Below are positions 20,898 to 30,242 of a DNA stretch of 64,000 nt, one piece after another. The translations under genes and the position numbers were made by a program. The notes beneath the pieces are model-generated. The model ran no database searches. It was not told the origin of the DNA and saw nothing but the letters and a program-made list of their open reading frames with translations. Positions within the stretch are counted from its first letter, which is position 1. Each line of letters begins with the position of its first letter. Origin of the DNA: Symbiodinium kawagutii (taxonomy: Eukaryota; Sar; Dinophyceae; Suessiales; Symbiodiniaceae); assembly GCA_009767595.1 (NCBI GenBank), contig VSDK01015254.1, forward strand, positions 250,952 through 314,951, in the 5' to 3' direction.

Positions 20898-21592
20898 TAA
20901 CCCACATATTCCCTAGAATTGTTGCTTCTGAACCCCTACAATTAACCATTACTCAACCATTGGTTGGTCATCATCATCCTCATCATTTTTCTGTGCCAGC
21001 CTGATGTCGAAAAAAAACTTCATCAACAACGGGTACAAAGGCTATGCAACTCATGCCGCCATGATTACTGCTAATAGGTAGTGAAATCAAAAATGGCTAT
21101 GGGTCAACAATGGCTATAGGTCACTGTATGCCCACAGTTTGGTTACTAACCATCAATCTGGCTATAGGTCAATATGAACCAATTTCATGAGGGATAATAA
21201 CCAACCAACTCACAGGGAAAACAGCCTGGTTCATCGCAGGGGAACCAGGGGGACGGGTGAACTGCCCCAGCTCGCCAACCACCCGGCCTGTGAAAAACCA
21301 TCAATATACCATCACTGGTTGGTGGTGCGAACAGCCACCCCGTCATGAAACATATGCGCAAGTCAACCAACCATTTGACAAGAATTACGTTTGGCAAATA
21401 AAATCTGTCAATAAAAACCAGCAACCAGCAGTTCTTTAAGCATCATTGTTGGTTATTGTCCCCTACTATTAACCATCTTTACTGTTTATAACTCCTAAAA
21501 AACCATTAACAAAAACACCAACCAGATCATGGTTTAGTGTTCGCTTCCGGTCAAATGGTCAACCACCGTAGCAAGGTGACAAACCCGTTGAC

Positions 21593-21830
21593 GTGATGAG
21601 ACGGCTGGCGGCTGGTCCTCCAACGTGGTCCTTCGGCGTTTTCGAAAACATGGCTAGTGACAACGAATCATCATTGCAATTGATGGTTGGAACTGGAACC
21701 AACCGAGCCACCCTTAGCCAGTTTGCAGTGTGTGAAAAGATCTCGAATCTTTCTCGAACCATTACCCTACTGGAATCCAACAGCGCCACAGAAACTCTTC
21801 CCCGCAAATGTAACAGCACCTCCCAACTGG
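21593..21830 (+). CDS. Candidate exon or short protein
   Basis: A plus-strand frame beginning MRRLAAGPPTWSFGVFENMA with natural codon use over about 79 codons. It runs directly into a family-E MITE at 21831, whose sequence would supply the rest of the open frame. An exon/intron boundary at the MITE edge (CTGG|GTGTTTC) is possible. A minus-strand frame over the same bases is also open. No domain is recognised. Confidence 0.33.
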
Positions 21831-21935
21831 GTGTTTCTCAAAATGCTGAGCCCCCAAAGTTATGCTTCGTTTATTAGTTTAGATGACTAGTGACTTGGAT
21901 GATAACTGGGAGTGCCCCCATGACTTGAGAAAGCT
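21831..21935. mobile_element. MITE-like element, family E
   Basis: Left end GTGTTTCTCAAAATGCTGAG and right end CATGACTTGAGAAAG, an inverted pair matching the family E termini. The element begins with GT and ends with AG, so it could act as an intron. Confidence 0.6.
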
Positions 21936-22061
21936 CAAAACCATTGTTGGTTATTATCCATTTAACCATTGTTTTAACCCTATGGTTTTCCTATGATTAA
22001 CCTCATTGGTGATTATCCCCCATTAGTGGTTGGTTAATTGCTTGGCCCAGCTCGCCATTGC

Positions 22062-22157
22062 CTTCCCACGCCTTCCGCTCCTTGCGCGCGTCCGTCGCGC
22101 CTCATAGGCGCTGCGGTAGCTCTGGCCCCATGGCCGCAACAGGCGAAGCACCTCCTC
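22062..22157 (-). CDS. Candidate internal exon with GC donor
   Basis: The minus-strand frame reads EEVLRLLRPWGQSYRSAYEA and continues with an Arg-rich segment. The acceptor-like sequence is a GGAG|GAGG at 22158, and the downstream edge is AAG|GCAATG, a GC-type donor as often used in dinoflagellates. It is 96 nt, so phase is kept. No domain is recognised. Confidence 0.38.
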
Positions 22158-22214
22158 CTCCGGTGGAGGTCACGCGTCGCGGTGGCCGAAATCTCGGCTC
22201 AACGTGGGTTAGAA

Positions 22215-22430
22215 CCCCTACAACTGGTAGTTATAAGTTGGGAATGCCGGAATGCCTTATAACTACTGGGATTAAAAGCCCTATAACTTACAACTATAGG
22301 GGTTACAACCCAACATGCAGCTGGTGGGCCCAGCAAAAGTTATATATAGTCGTTGGGTTAGTTCACCCCTGTAACTGGTAGAAATCACCCCAGTTCAGGT
22401 AGTTATAAACCAACTAAGCTAAGTATCAAC
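22215..22430. repeat. Family-F dispersed repeat (AGTTATAA/GGTTAGTTCACCCC)
   Basis: Modules AACTGGTAGTTATAA, TTGGGTTAGTTCACCCCTGT and TAGTTATAAACCAACT are arranged as inverted and direct copies. Similar modules occur at 60118-60190, 62670-62755 and 63018-63090, probably another MITE family. Confidence 0.5.
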
Positions 22431-23640
22431 AGGGAAATGCCAGTACCTTCACTGCTATCAACCTCCATCAACCGCAATCATGAGCAATTGCCAGAAATCA
22501 TTATCATCAAACGCACTCTTAATCATTGATGATTATCATTGTCAAGCAGAATGAACACTCATCAAAAGTTCTTGATCATTCTATATCATTCTTGTCCACG
22601 ATCACTAATCAAAATCAACCAGTACCAGCGATGATAATCAACACACATCAAGCATCGTTACCAGTATCATTGCCATTCTCACTACCAGCATTAAGCATCG
22701 TTGATCAATGTATTTTAATCATGCTACAGTGAATGGTTGATACTGACCAGAAGCATTATCAACAACGATTCATAGTGGGAATCATCACTGCCTTTTGATA
22801 CACTAACCTGGAAATGGAAAATCACCCATCTATAGATGGTTTTCTGTCGAGTATGGTCAGTGTTCATTTCCAGCTTAATCTATCGGAGGGAGTAAGTGGT
22901 CAATGATGAAATGTAGTGTCTATGACGGTGACAATGGCCGTTAATGCAGCTTGGTGATGGTTCATGATGGTGAAGTGCTCAATTACCATTTTTGATGGTG
23001 GATGATACTATGCGGCATCATCAGGCAAGCAAGCGCAATCATCCATCGAGGTATAATGTTCTATTCATGGTGAAATCAAGAGTTAAGATTGGTGGGTGAT
23101 GTATAAGAATTTGTTCATGGTGGTTTGAAATCTGGTCAGTTGATGGCCAATGCCTATTGATTGTTGAGAGCACTGTAAACCATTGTTGACCCCTATGGAC
23201 GATGGCTATATTTCACTAAAACCATGAGTAACCAGCATTAACCATTAAAACCATTGTTACCAACCAACATTAGCCATTACCATCATTGCTATCAGCCATT
23301 TCTTGCCAGTAGTAAGCATTGTTCACTAGTATGATCGTATAAGCATTTTTATGCCTTAATAAGCTTTGCTGATGATCAACCATTAAAATCTATTTCCAGC
23401 ATTTGTTAAAACCATTCCCAACCATTTATTGTAGCCAGTACCATGCTTAACCACTATTTGGATGTGAATCCCCACTTAGTAACTGGTTGTTAACCATGGT
23501 TCTAGGGGTTAGTAGGTACCTTATTGGGCTTAGTTCACCATAGTTCAATCCCACCGACCTCAGGTGCACATCCACGTGCTATCCATAGAAACCACTTCAC
23601 CAAAACAAAAGGAACCAGTTCACCCACCATCCCCTTCCCC
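22430..23640. other. AT-rich non-coding stretch
   Basis: Low-complexity ATCATT/AACCAT words with a family-D-like element at 22805-22890. No open frame of note. Confidence 0.5.
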
Positions 23641-23644
23641 TATT

Positions 23645-24189
23645 AAGCAATATTAGCCACTACTAACCACCCTTATGAACCATTTTTAAGCACCCCTATT
23701 AACCATTTTGAACCCCCCCCATTATCCATGATTAATCACCCTTATTTAACTACTATTAACCACTACTAACCACCCTTATGAACCATTTTTAAGCACCCCT
23801 ATTAACCATTTTGAACCCCCCCCATTATCCATGATTAATCACCCTTATTTAACTACTATTAACCACTACTAACCACCCTTATGAACCATTTTTAAGCACC
23901 CCTATTAACCATTTTGAACCCCCCCCATTATCCATGATTAATCACCCTTATTTAACTACTATTAACCACTACTAACCACCCTTATGAACCATTTTTAAGC
24001 ACCCCTATTAACCATTTTGAACCCCCCCCATTATCCATGATTAATCACCCTTATTTAACTACTATTAACCACTACTAACCACCCTTATGAACCATTTTTA
24101 AGCACCCCTATTAACCATTTTGAACCCCCCCCATTATCCATGATTAATCACCCTTATTTAACTACTATTAACCACTACTAATCACCCTT
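23645..24189. repeat. 103-bp satellite array
   Basis: Five nearly identical tandem copies with a 103-bp period: CATTTTTAAGCACCCC recurs at 23681, 23784 and 23887 and onward. Each unit carries a C8 run after TTTTGAA. Like the 90-bp satellite it is built from AACCA-type words, but the sequence is otherwise different. Confidence 0.95.
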
Positions 24190-24220
24190 ATCACTCATTC
24201 CCATCCATCCCCTTCTCCAC

Positions 24221-24344
24221 CGGCGGCGGCTTTCTGCCGCTCCTGCCAGCCCTCCAGGGTCGCAGCGCAGTGCAAGGTGTTGGTGCGCCGCGTGTGCTGA
24301 CACAGCGTGCGCTGCTGCAAGCCGTCGCGCAGGGCGTCCCAGTC
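24221..24344 (-). CDS. Candidate internal exon
   Basis: The minus-strand frame contains KDWDALRDGLQQRTLCQHTR and EGWQERQKAAA, strongly protein-like and helix-rich. An acceptor-like CCCCCAAG|G lies at 24345 and a GT donor-like GCCG|GTGGAG at 24220. The exon may start earlier, at 24381 after CACCAG. The CCAT-polarity satellite lies on the left and ATGG-polarity DNA on the right. No family is recognised. Confidence 0.42.
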
Positions 24345-24399
24345 CTTGGGGGACCGGGGTGGTCCATGGGGAGTTCCAGGGCTGGTGAGTTCAGCATGG

Positions 24400-25410
24400 T
24401 TTGAGCTTGGTCATGGCTAAGCAGTGGATAAGAACGGTTGATGATGGCTGATAATGGCTAAGCAGCAGCTTGATAGTTGATGGCAAATGATTAAAAGTTG
24501 TAAAAAATGGTGAACCGAATGATGGTTAAACATGTTAAGTGGATTGGCTAATAATGGTTGATTGGTAAAAAGATCAATGGTGAGTGGTCGATGATGTGCG
24601 AATAATTGCAAAGACTGGGTGGTCAATGGATAATTCACTGCTAATCAGTGGCTATGGAAGGGCTGCTTCTGGCCCAGAATGTTGATCAAGTCGATGGTCA
24701 GTGGTTGACAAATGGTGCACCAATGGTTGACTAATCATTATGTAATGCTAGGAATGGGCAAGGATGGCCAAAAATACCCAGTTTGTGTTTACTGAAGGTG
24801 ATGTTAAATCATTGAAATGAATGGATTGGGTTAATCAGTAGTGGTTAAGCAATAACATCAATAACAGTAACTAGCACTCAACGATAATTTGCAATGGTTT
24901 GGGATAATTACTGATAAATGTGGTCACTGACTTAGTGGTGTTACCAACAACCGTTTTGCGTCAAGTATAATGGCGAGCCCAGTGAACCATTGGTAATGGT
25001 GAACTGATGGTGACTTAAAAAGGGGTCAAAATCGGTTACTTCCTGCGTGGAAAATAGTTAAAACAATTGGGCAGATTAGTCATGGTTAAGTACTGGTCGT
25101 TCTCAAACACCAATGATGTAAATTCACGGCTCAATAGCGGCGAAGTACTAGCTCATGTTGGCAAATAGAGCTTACTAAAAAGTGAGTATCGATGAAAAAT
25201 TGGATTGTAAGGCTTTGTTAGTTGACTAATGAAGTGAGAAATGAAAACAAATCAATCACCTAAGGTTGAACTAACATTCTTCCTGCAATGATGGCTGATG
25301 ATTTGCACGAATCGGGAAAACATACGGGAAAACATATGGGTCAGATTGGTACTGAAAATGGATTTTGGTCAATAAATTGGGTCGTAGTGGGAGGCCACAA
25401 GCAATGATAG
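24400..25410. other. ATGG-polarity low-complexity stretch
   Basis: Almost continuous degenerate GATGGTTGAT/TAATGGTTGA words with no AACCAT blocks. No gene and no clear MITE. Its polarity is opposite to that of 23640-24190 and 26030-27350. Confidence 0.6.
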
Positions 25411-25416
25411 AACACG

Positions 25417-25850
25417 ATGAAGGCACGCAATTGCCATCCTCATACGGCCTCTTTGCCAACGAAGAGATGCATGGTACGCCCAGCTGTTGTCCCGGGGGCT
25501 AAGGCTTTGGAGCTGCGACCCGCGGCACTGGCAGAAGGGCTATGGCCGGAGCCCGACGTCGCCCGATGTCATTTCCACGGAGCTCCGTCTGCCACGTTGC
25601 CACTGCAAGGAAAGCCGACCTCGTCACCACCCAGCACGTTCACACTCCCTGCTCCCGCAGCGATCACCGCCGAGTCGATCGCGGAACAGCTCTGCATTTT
25701 CCAGCTCACTGTGAGAAAGAACTGGCCATACTGCGTGGTCTTGGCTGGCATCGAATGAATCGACTGTTCACTGCCCAGCTTCAACAAAATGAAAGACCAT
25801 CCTCCCTTGGACCTGGACTGCGGCTTCACCGATACGGATGAAATGGCCAA
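25417..25850. CDS. GC-rich candidate exon, strand ambiguous
   Basis: A 430-bp GC-rich island. A plus-strand frame (25417-25758, TGA stop) includes LELRPAALAEGLWPEPDVAR. A minus-strand frame (25850-25569) includes VIAAGAGSVNVLGGDEVGFP. Both show good codon use. The minus strand is favoured by neighbouring minus-strand candidate exons at 24221, 27355 and 27819, but the evidence is weak. No domain is recognised. Confidence 0.33.
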
Positions 25851-26029
25851 ACACCCACAAGACTGCTACAAACTGGCAACAAAATCGAGGGGGGTCCATA
25901 AAGTCACTCGTTGCTGGCGATGGATCTGTTAGGCGTTGGGAAACAGCTGGAGTCCTGCTGCAAGCTGTTAGTTCCCCAGCGACACCAGCTTCCGAATGGT
26001 CCTTCACATTACTTTGCAACAAACGATCC

Positions 26030-27350
26030 CTCACTAATCAATATCTAATCGTGAATTGTCCATCGCGATCAATCATTGATCATTGAATTACTTCATGATC
26101 AGTTACCCAGCATGAGCCATTAATGAACCATCCATTATCCATCATGGGCCATTGCCTGACCATCACTTGTCTTATCACAAACTATCCCTTCACGATGAAT
26201 TATCTTCCATTGGTCATCAATTATCCATCAATCATGCAATAGTTTATCGCCAATTCAACATCAGCAACCACTGATTGACCATCAACTGTCCATCTTTGAA
26301 CTGCCAACTATCAATCATAATCGCTTTTGAACCATCAAATATCCATAATTGACAGTCATTCAGCATACTTAGTTAATCTCTGAAGAACCTTCATTGACCA
26401 CTCATGACCATTCACAACCCAGCACTTAACCACTTAGTATCAACAAATATTGCCTCAACAACATCAAGCATGGAGATTCACTGAGTAATTCTCATTATCA
26501 ACTATCAAATATTATTGTCCATCAACTTTACTCTCATTATTAATCATCAACTATTCATTATCAACCAGATTAACAAACATACACTATCCATCATTGTCCA
26601 ATACTTCACCAGCAACCATCCATCATCCCACGGGCGCAAAGCACAGGGAATGAGGGAATAATCCATTCACGAAATGGACCTCCATAGCAATCAGTGAACT
26701 AACCACGGATCAATGTCAACAACCAACCAGCCATCGACTTAACAACCAACTAAACCATCAATTAACCATCGATTCACTACTGCAACCATTAGTCAACCAT
26801 TCGCCGTTAGTCAACCATAAACTAGCCACCAACTTAACCATCATTTAACATCATTGACAATCACTGGCCAACATGATCAACCATTCAGCAGCCATCCTTG
26901 ACCATCATGAAACATCAATCTATATACCATCAACTTAACTGCCCATCATCAAACATTATCAATAATCATTGACCATTGTACCAATCAATGTCAGCAACCA
27001 ACCAGCCATCAACTTAACCAACAACTAACCATCAGCTTACCCATCATTAACGATCACTGGCCAACATCATGAACCACCGCTAATGAACCACAAAGTAACC
27101 ATCAAGATCCATTAAGATCTATGAAGATCCATTAAGAACCATTAGTTGGTCATCATCAACCATGAAAATCCATTAAGTAACCATCATAAATAAACCATCG
27201 GATTGGTGGTGTTAACCCTCATGAAAAATATTTGTCAGCCAGCCATTTGTTAGTGGTTACTATGGAAAAAATGTCAAAAACCACCGACCAGCCATTATTA
27301 ATCGTTAACCACAGTAATCAACTACTCAGTGACCATCTTTCACCATTACT
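26030..27350. other. CCAT-polarity low-complexity stretch
   Basis: Long run of degenerate ATCAACCATCA words (26030-27190), then a MITE-B-like element at 27203-27292. No open frame of note. Confidence 0.6.
27203..27292. mobile_element. MITE-like element, family B
   Basis: Left end TTGGTGGTGTTAACCCTCAT; interior ATGAAAAATATTTGTCAG and CCATTTGTTAGTGGTTACTA; right end AAAACCACCGACCAG. This is the inverted-termini structure typical of family B. Confidence 0.65.
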
Positions 27351-27354
27351 TCAC

Positions 27355-27436
27355 CATAAGCGACCTCGGCTAGGCACCAGAACAGGCAATGGCAGGTCCA
27401 CGCAATCGTGGTTTGGAAACGGCGCCGGCGCAGCAC
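27355..27436 (-). CDS. Candidate internal exon
   Basis: The minus-strand frame VLRRRRFQTTIAWTCHCLFW starts after a CACAG acceptor-like sequence at 27437 and ends before a GTGAAG donor-like sequence at 27354. It is 82 nt long and much GC-richer than its flanks. No family is recognised. A plus-strand frame is also open. Confidence 0.33.
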
Positions 27437-27818
27437 CTGTGCATGGAATAGCTAATCAAAGATGAATCATAGTTGGTGATGGAGCATTGGTTACTTGATG
27501 GTTGGATGGTTGATGGTTGGATGGGCATATGCTGGTTAAATGTATTTGGTGGCTTTTAACAGTTCATGATGCATGGCTGACTAGCTAAGGATGGAGGGCT
27601 GGTGATTAATCATTGGTAATAAATAATGATGAAATGATGAATGAAAACTAGCTCATTGAATCATCAAGTGTCTCATGATGGTTGTGATGGGTCAATATTT
27701 GGTGGTTGAGAATGATCTAATCATGTTGGATGGGTGGTATTAGTTTACAAATTTGGAATCATTGCTACAGTAAATTGCAAACTTGCAGACCTATCCACTT
27801 GAACCCACAACGGTCCCT

Positions 27819-27947
27819 CTAATGCATTGCACTTTTGGAATTCCTGAAAAAGGAAACCACTGGAAGAGCTCCAGCCTCGGAAACACTGGAAGTGTCAAGC
27901 ACCAAACTGATCATCACCAGGCTGTGGGAAGCCATCCCACAGCCACC
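27819..27947 (-). CDS. Candidate terminal exon
   Basis: The minus-strand frame of 43 codons begins after GTGCAG at 27948, reads GGCGMASHSLVMISLVLDTS and onward, and ends at TAG (27819-27821). Codon use is good. No domain is recognised. The stop would end a gene whose other exons lie at higher coordinates. Confidence 0.3.
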   Translation of the reverse strand, partial: GGCGMASHSLVMISLVLDTSSVSEAGALPVVSFFRNSKSAMH

Positions 27948-28215
27948 CTGCACTAGTCTTGACTTTGTTGGTTAGTTGATATTGGCCCATTGCCACATAG
28001 ATACACTGTTGCCGCGGTTGGCCTTGCAGTTGTGGGTTGTTGGTAGCCATCATTAGCCACCAGCCAGCATCAGCTGACGATTGTCGAGCTACGAGTACCA
28101 TGAACAGCCAGCAAACAAAAAGCTGGATGAGATTACTGGTAAATAATGGTTAGAATGGTTCAAAACAGTTACATATTGCTAGTTGGTGGTGTCAACCCCT
28201 GTGAAACAAGTCAAT

Positions 28216-28860
28216 CAAGCAACTCAATAGGGGTACCCCCCCCAAATCATCCAATACCAATTATTGTTAGCAACAAACGAACCATCTTTTTTGGAGGGGT
28301 CTACTTTTTTGAGAAACCACCAAATGGCCCGTGGCTGGTCAATTCTAAGATCAAGTGCCCATACTGGCAGAAATTCCCATAGAATTTGTCAACCAACCAT
28401 AACCCTCATTCGAGGTTGTTTAAGCATTATTCTTGGTGATAATTCCACATTAGTAACCATATGGATGGATATAACTAGCTATTTTGAGGGTCCATATGGC
28501 TGTGGGTCAGTTCACCCTGTACCCCTGGTTCCCCCACCACTAATCATTGCTTTCCCATTACTATTGCTGGTGAACTTATCCCCAATCAAGTTGTTGGTTA
28601 ACTGCTTGACCCATAGCCACATACTTGGTATATAGTAGTTGGTACATATCCCCTATAATTGCTAGTCACAACTGTTATCATCCCCTATCTTTAACAAGCT
28701 AAACCAGCTAGTATTGGTTGGCTCAAGGGTCCATATGATTCTTAGTTGTCATCCCCTATTATGAACCAGCTAAACCAGCTATTTTGAGAAACACTAACCT
28801 ATGGTAGTCAACCTTTGTTGGTCCATCATCGACAACCACTCCTTCTTCGCATCACTGGCG
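28216..28860. other. MITE cluster
   Basis: A diverged E-like element (28216-28321, ending TTTTTTGAGAAACCACC), an A-family element (28494-28622, TGTGGGTCA to TTGACCCATAGCCAC), then A-derived TATATCCCC/AACCAGCTA modules. No gene. Confidence 0.5.
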
Positions 28861-28995
28861 GGCACCTGTACCGGCTCCCGGCCAGGCACGCCATGTTCCG
28901 GCCAACTCCTAGAGCCGCGGGGAGGGCCACCACCCGTGGGGGAGCTGAGCGGGTCAGGATGGGGTGGTTCAGGATGGGGTGCGCAGTGTTGCGAC
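28860..28995. other. GC-rich island, possible exon
   Basis: About 135 bp of GC-rich DNA open on both strands (plus: RITGGHLYRLPARHAMFRPT; minus: Pro-rich). The left flank is AACCAGCT-rich; the right flank is ATGGTTT/GGGTTT-rich. The strand cannot be assigned. Confidence 0.25.
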
Positions 28996-29234
28996 TTTGT
29001 TCGTCTCATGGGTTTTGTTGGGTTTATCTATGATTTTTTAATGGTTTACATCTATGGTTTGAAAGGGTTCATGGGTGTTTTTTCCAGTTTTACATGCTTT
29101 TCATGACCAACTAGAGTTCTTCCATGGATTTTAGTTGATTTACGGATGGTTCTAGCATGGTTTTCCACAGATTTACAGGACATGTTGTAAGGGTTCTACT
29201 TTTGGCGCCAGTAGGATACCTTCTGGTGATCATC

Positions 29235-29325
29235 ACTGGTTGGTGGTTTCAAGCCCTTTGAAACATATTAGTCAACCAACCATTTGTTCTGTTAATCATT
29301 ACTACGGAAAATAAAACATGTTCCC
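29235..29325. mobile_element. MITE-like element, family B
   Basis: Starts ACTGGTTGGTGGTTTCAAGC and carries AAACATATTAGTCAACCAAC then TTACTACGGAAAATAAA. The right terminus is diverged, so the end is approximate. Confidence 0.55.
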
Positions 29326-29439
29326 TCCAGCCTTAACGTTCGCCCCACCACACAAAGCGCCACTGCAATGGAGCATGTTGTACAAGGTCGAGATGGCTTG
29401 GACAAGATGCGAAAACACTGGCTAGACGCAGTGATTTAT

Positions 29440-29495
29440 GGTTTAGGGTTTTAGGGTTTTGGTTTTAGGGTTTCGGGGTTTGAGGTTTAGGGTTT
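29440..29495. repeat. Interstitial telomere-like TTTAGGG repeat
   Basis: Seven or eight degenerate units of TTTAGGG and TTTTAGGG with variants TTTCGGGG and TTTGAGG. TTTAGGG is the plant-type telomere repeat, also reported from dinoflagellates. Confidence 0.8.
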
Positions 29496-29499
29496 GATA

Positions 29500-30110
29500 A
29501 CTCAGAAGTCAAAAAACAATGGCCCTGTGCAGGAATTTGAGCGTTGGGAAATGTTCTCAGACCCATGCGGGGCAAACCCTAAGGCTCGGGCGAACATGTT
29601 TAAAACCACCAGCCAAATCATAGTTTTTCTGGAAACACTGCTGGAAACCGGCGATAGAAGATTTCCATTGCCAGGTCAGTCCACCAAACAATAGTTGTAC
29701 AGGATGAGGTAACGATCCAGCACATTCGCAGCTGGCGTTTCGGTTGAAAAATACCCATCTACTAACCACTGTACATTCATCATCACTATTCCTCTTGATT
29801 GACCAACCATCATTAACCAGTATCAGCCACCAACCAGTGCTCTCTGACAAATTATAATCTACAATTGTAACTCTTCATGCTGATTGAGTTGGCTTTGGAA
29901 CGGTCTCTCAGCAGCACCGTCAAATATCCCCAAGTGGCATTGAGACATTCAACAAACATGGCTTGATAATTGCCCCAAAAAAGGGCAACTCTAAACCAGT
30001 TGATGGCTTGATTCAACCCCCAAACATGCCTTGCTCCACCGTCATTTCAATCAAGTTCTACCGGCGCCGGGCGGCGCCGGGGCCCAAATACACTATGGAT
30101 AGTGCTTGGT
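29500..30110. other. Non-coding stretch before the LINE
   Basis: A D-like element around 29640-29690 and a GC palindromic run GGCGCCGGGCGGCGCCGG near 30063-30080. Open frames at 29494-29694 (plus) and 29557-29850 (minus) overlap and show nothing recognisable. Confidence 0.45.
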
Positions 30111-30149
30111 GGTTGAACCACCCCTATGAAAAATATTAGTCAACCAACC
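30111..30149. mobile_element. Left half of a family-B MITE split by the LINE
   Basis: GGTGGTTGAACCACCCCTATGAAAAATATTAGTCAACC-type sequence matches the left half of family B. The matching right half (AGTTGTTTGTAAATAATAAAG onward) resumes at 40582, after the LINE and its target-site duplication. Confidence 0.7.
30134..30149. repeat. LINE target-site duplication, left
   Basis: TATTAGTCAACCAACC, 16 bp, identical to 40566-40581. It marks the 3' end of the minus-strand LINE. Confidence 0.92.
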
Positions 30150-30242
30150 TGCGCACTTTGATGTGTGGCCCCCCCCAGCCGCAGCGAAGAGGGTCCACAG
30201 GTTCTCAGGGCCCCTCCTGTATTAGAAGGTGCCAGTGTCCAT

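Larger units (their letters stand above)
20090..21590. other. Repeat-rich stretch with microsatellites
   Basis: From 20090 to 20740 it is ATGGTTGACC-polarity low-complexity DNA containing a family-C MITE at 20259-20379. From 20744 to 21000 there are (ATCTTT)n and (CAT)n runs. From 21060 to 21530 there are inverted A-family modules and a MITE-B-like element near 21319-21440. No gene was seen. Confidence 0.55.

Noticed and set aside
28718..28727. TTGGCTCAAG, matching the last ten bases of the dinoflagellate spliced leader
   Set aside because: Upstream bases do not match the leader and no coding sequence follows; a ten-base match is expected by chance.
30063..30080. GC-rich palindrome near the LINE as a terminator
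   Set aside because: It lies outside the LINE boundary and no gene ends there; there is no basis for a terminator call.
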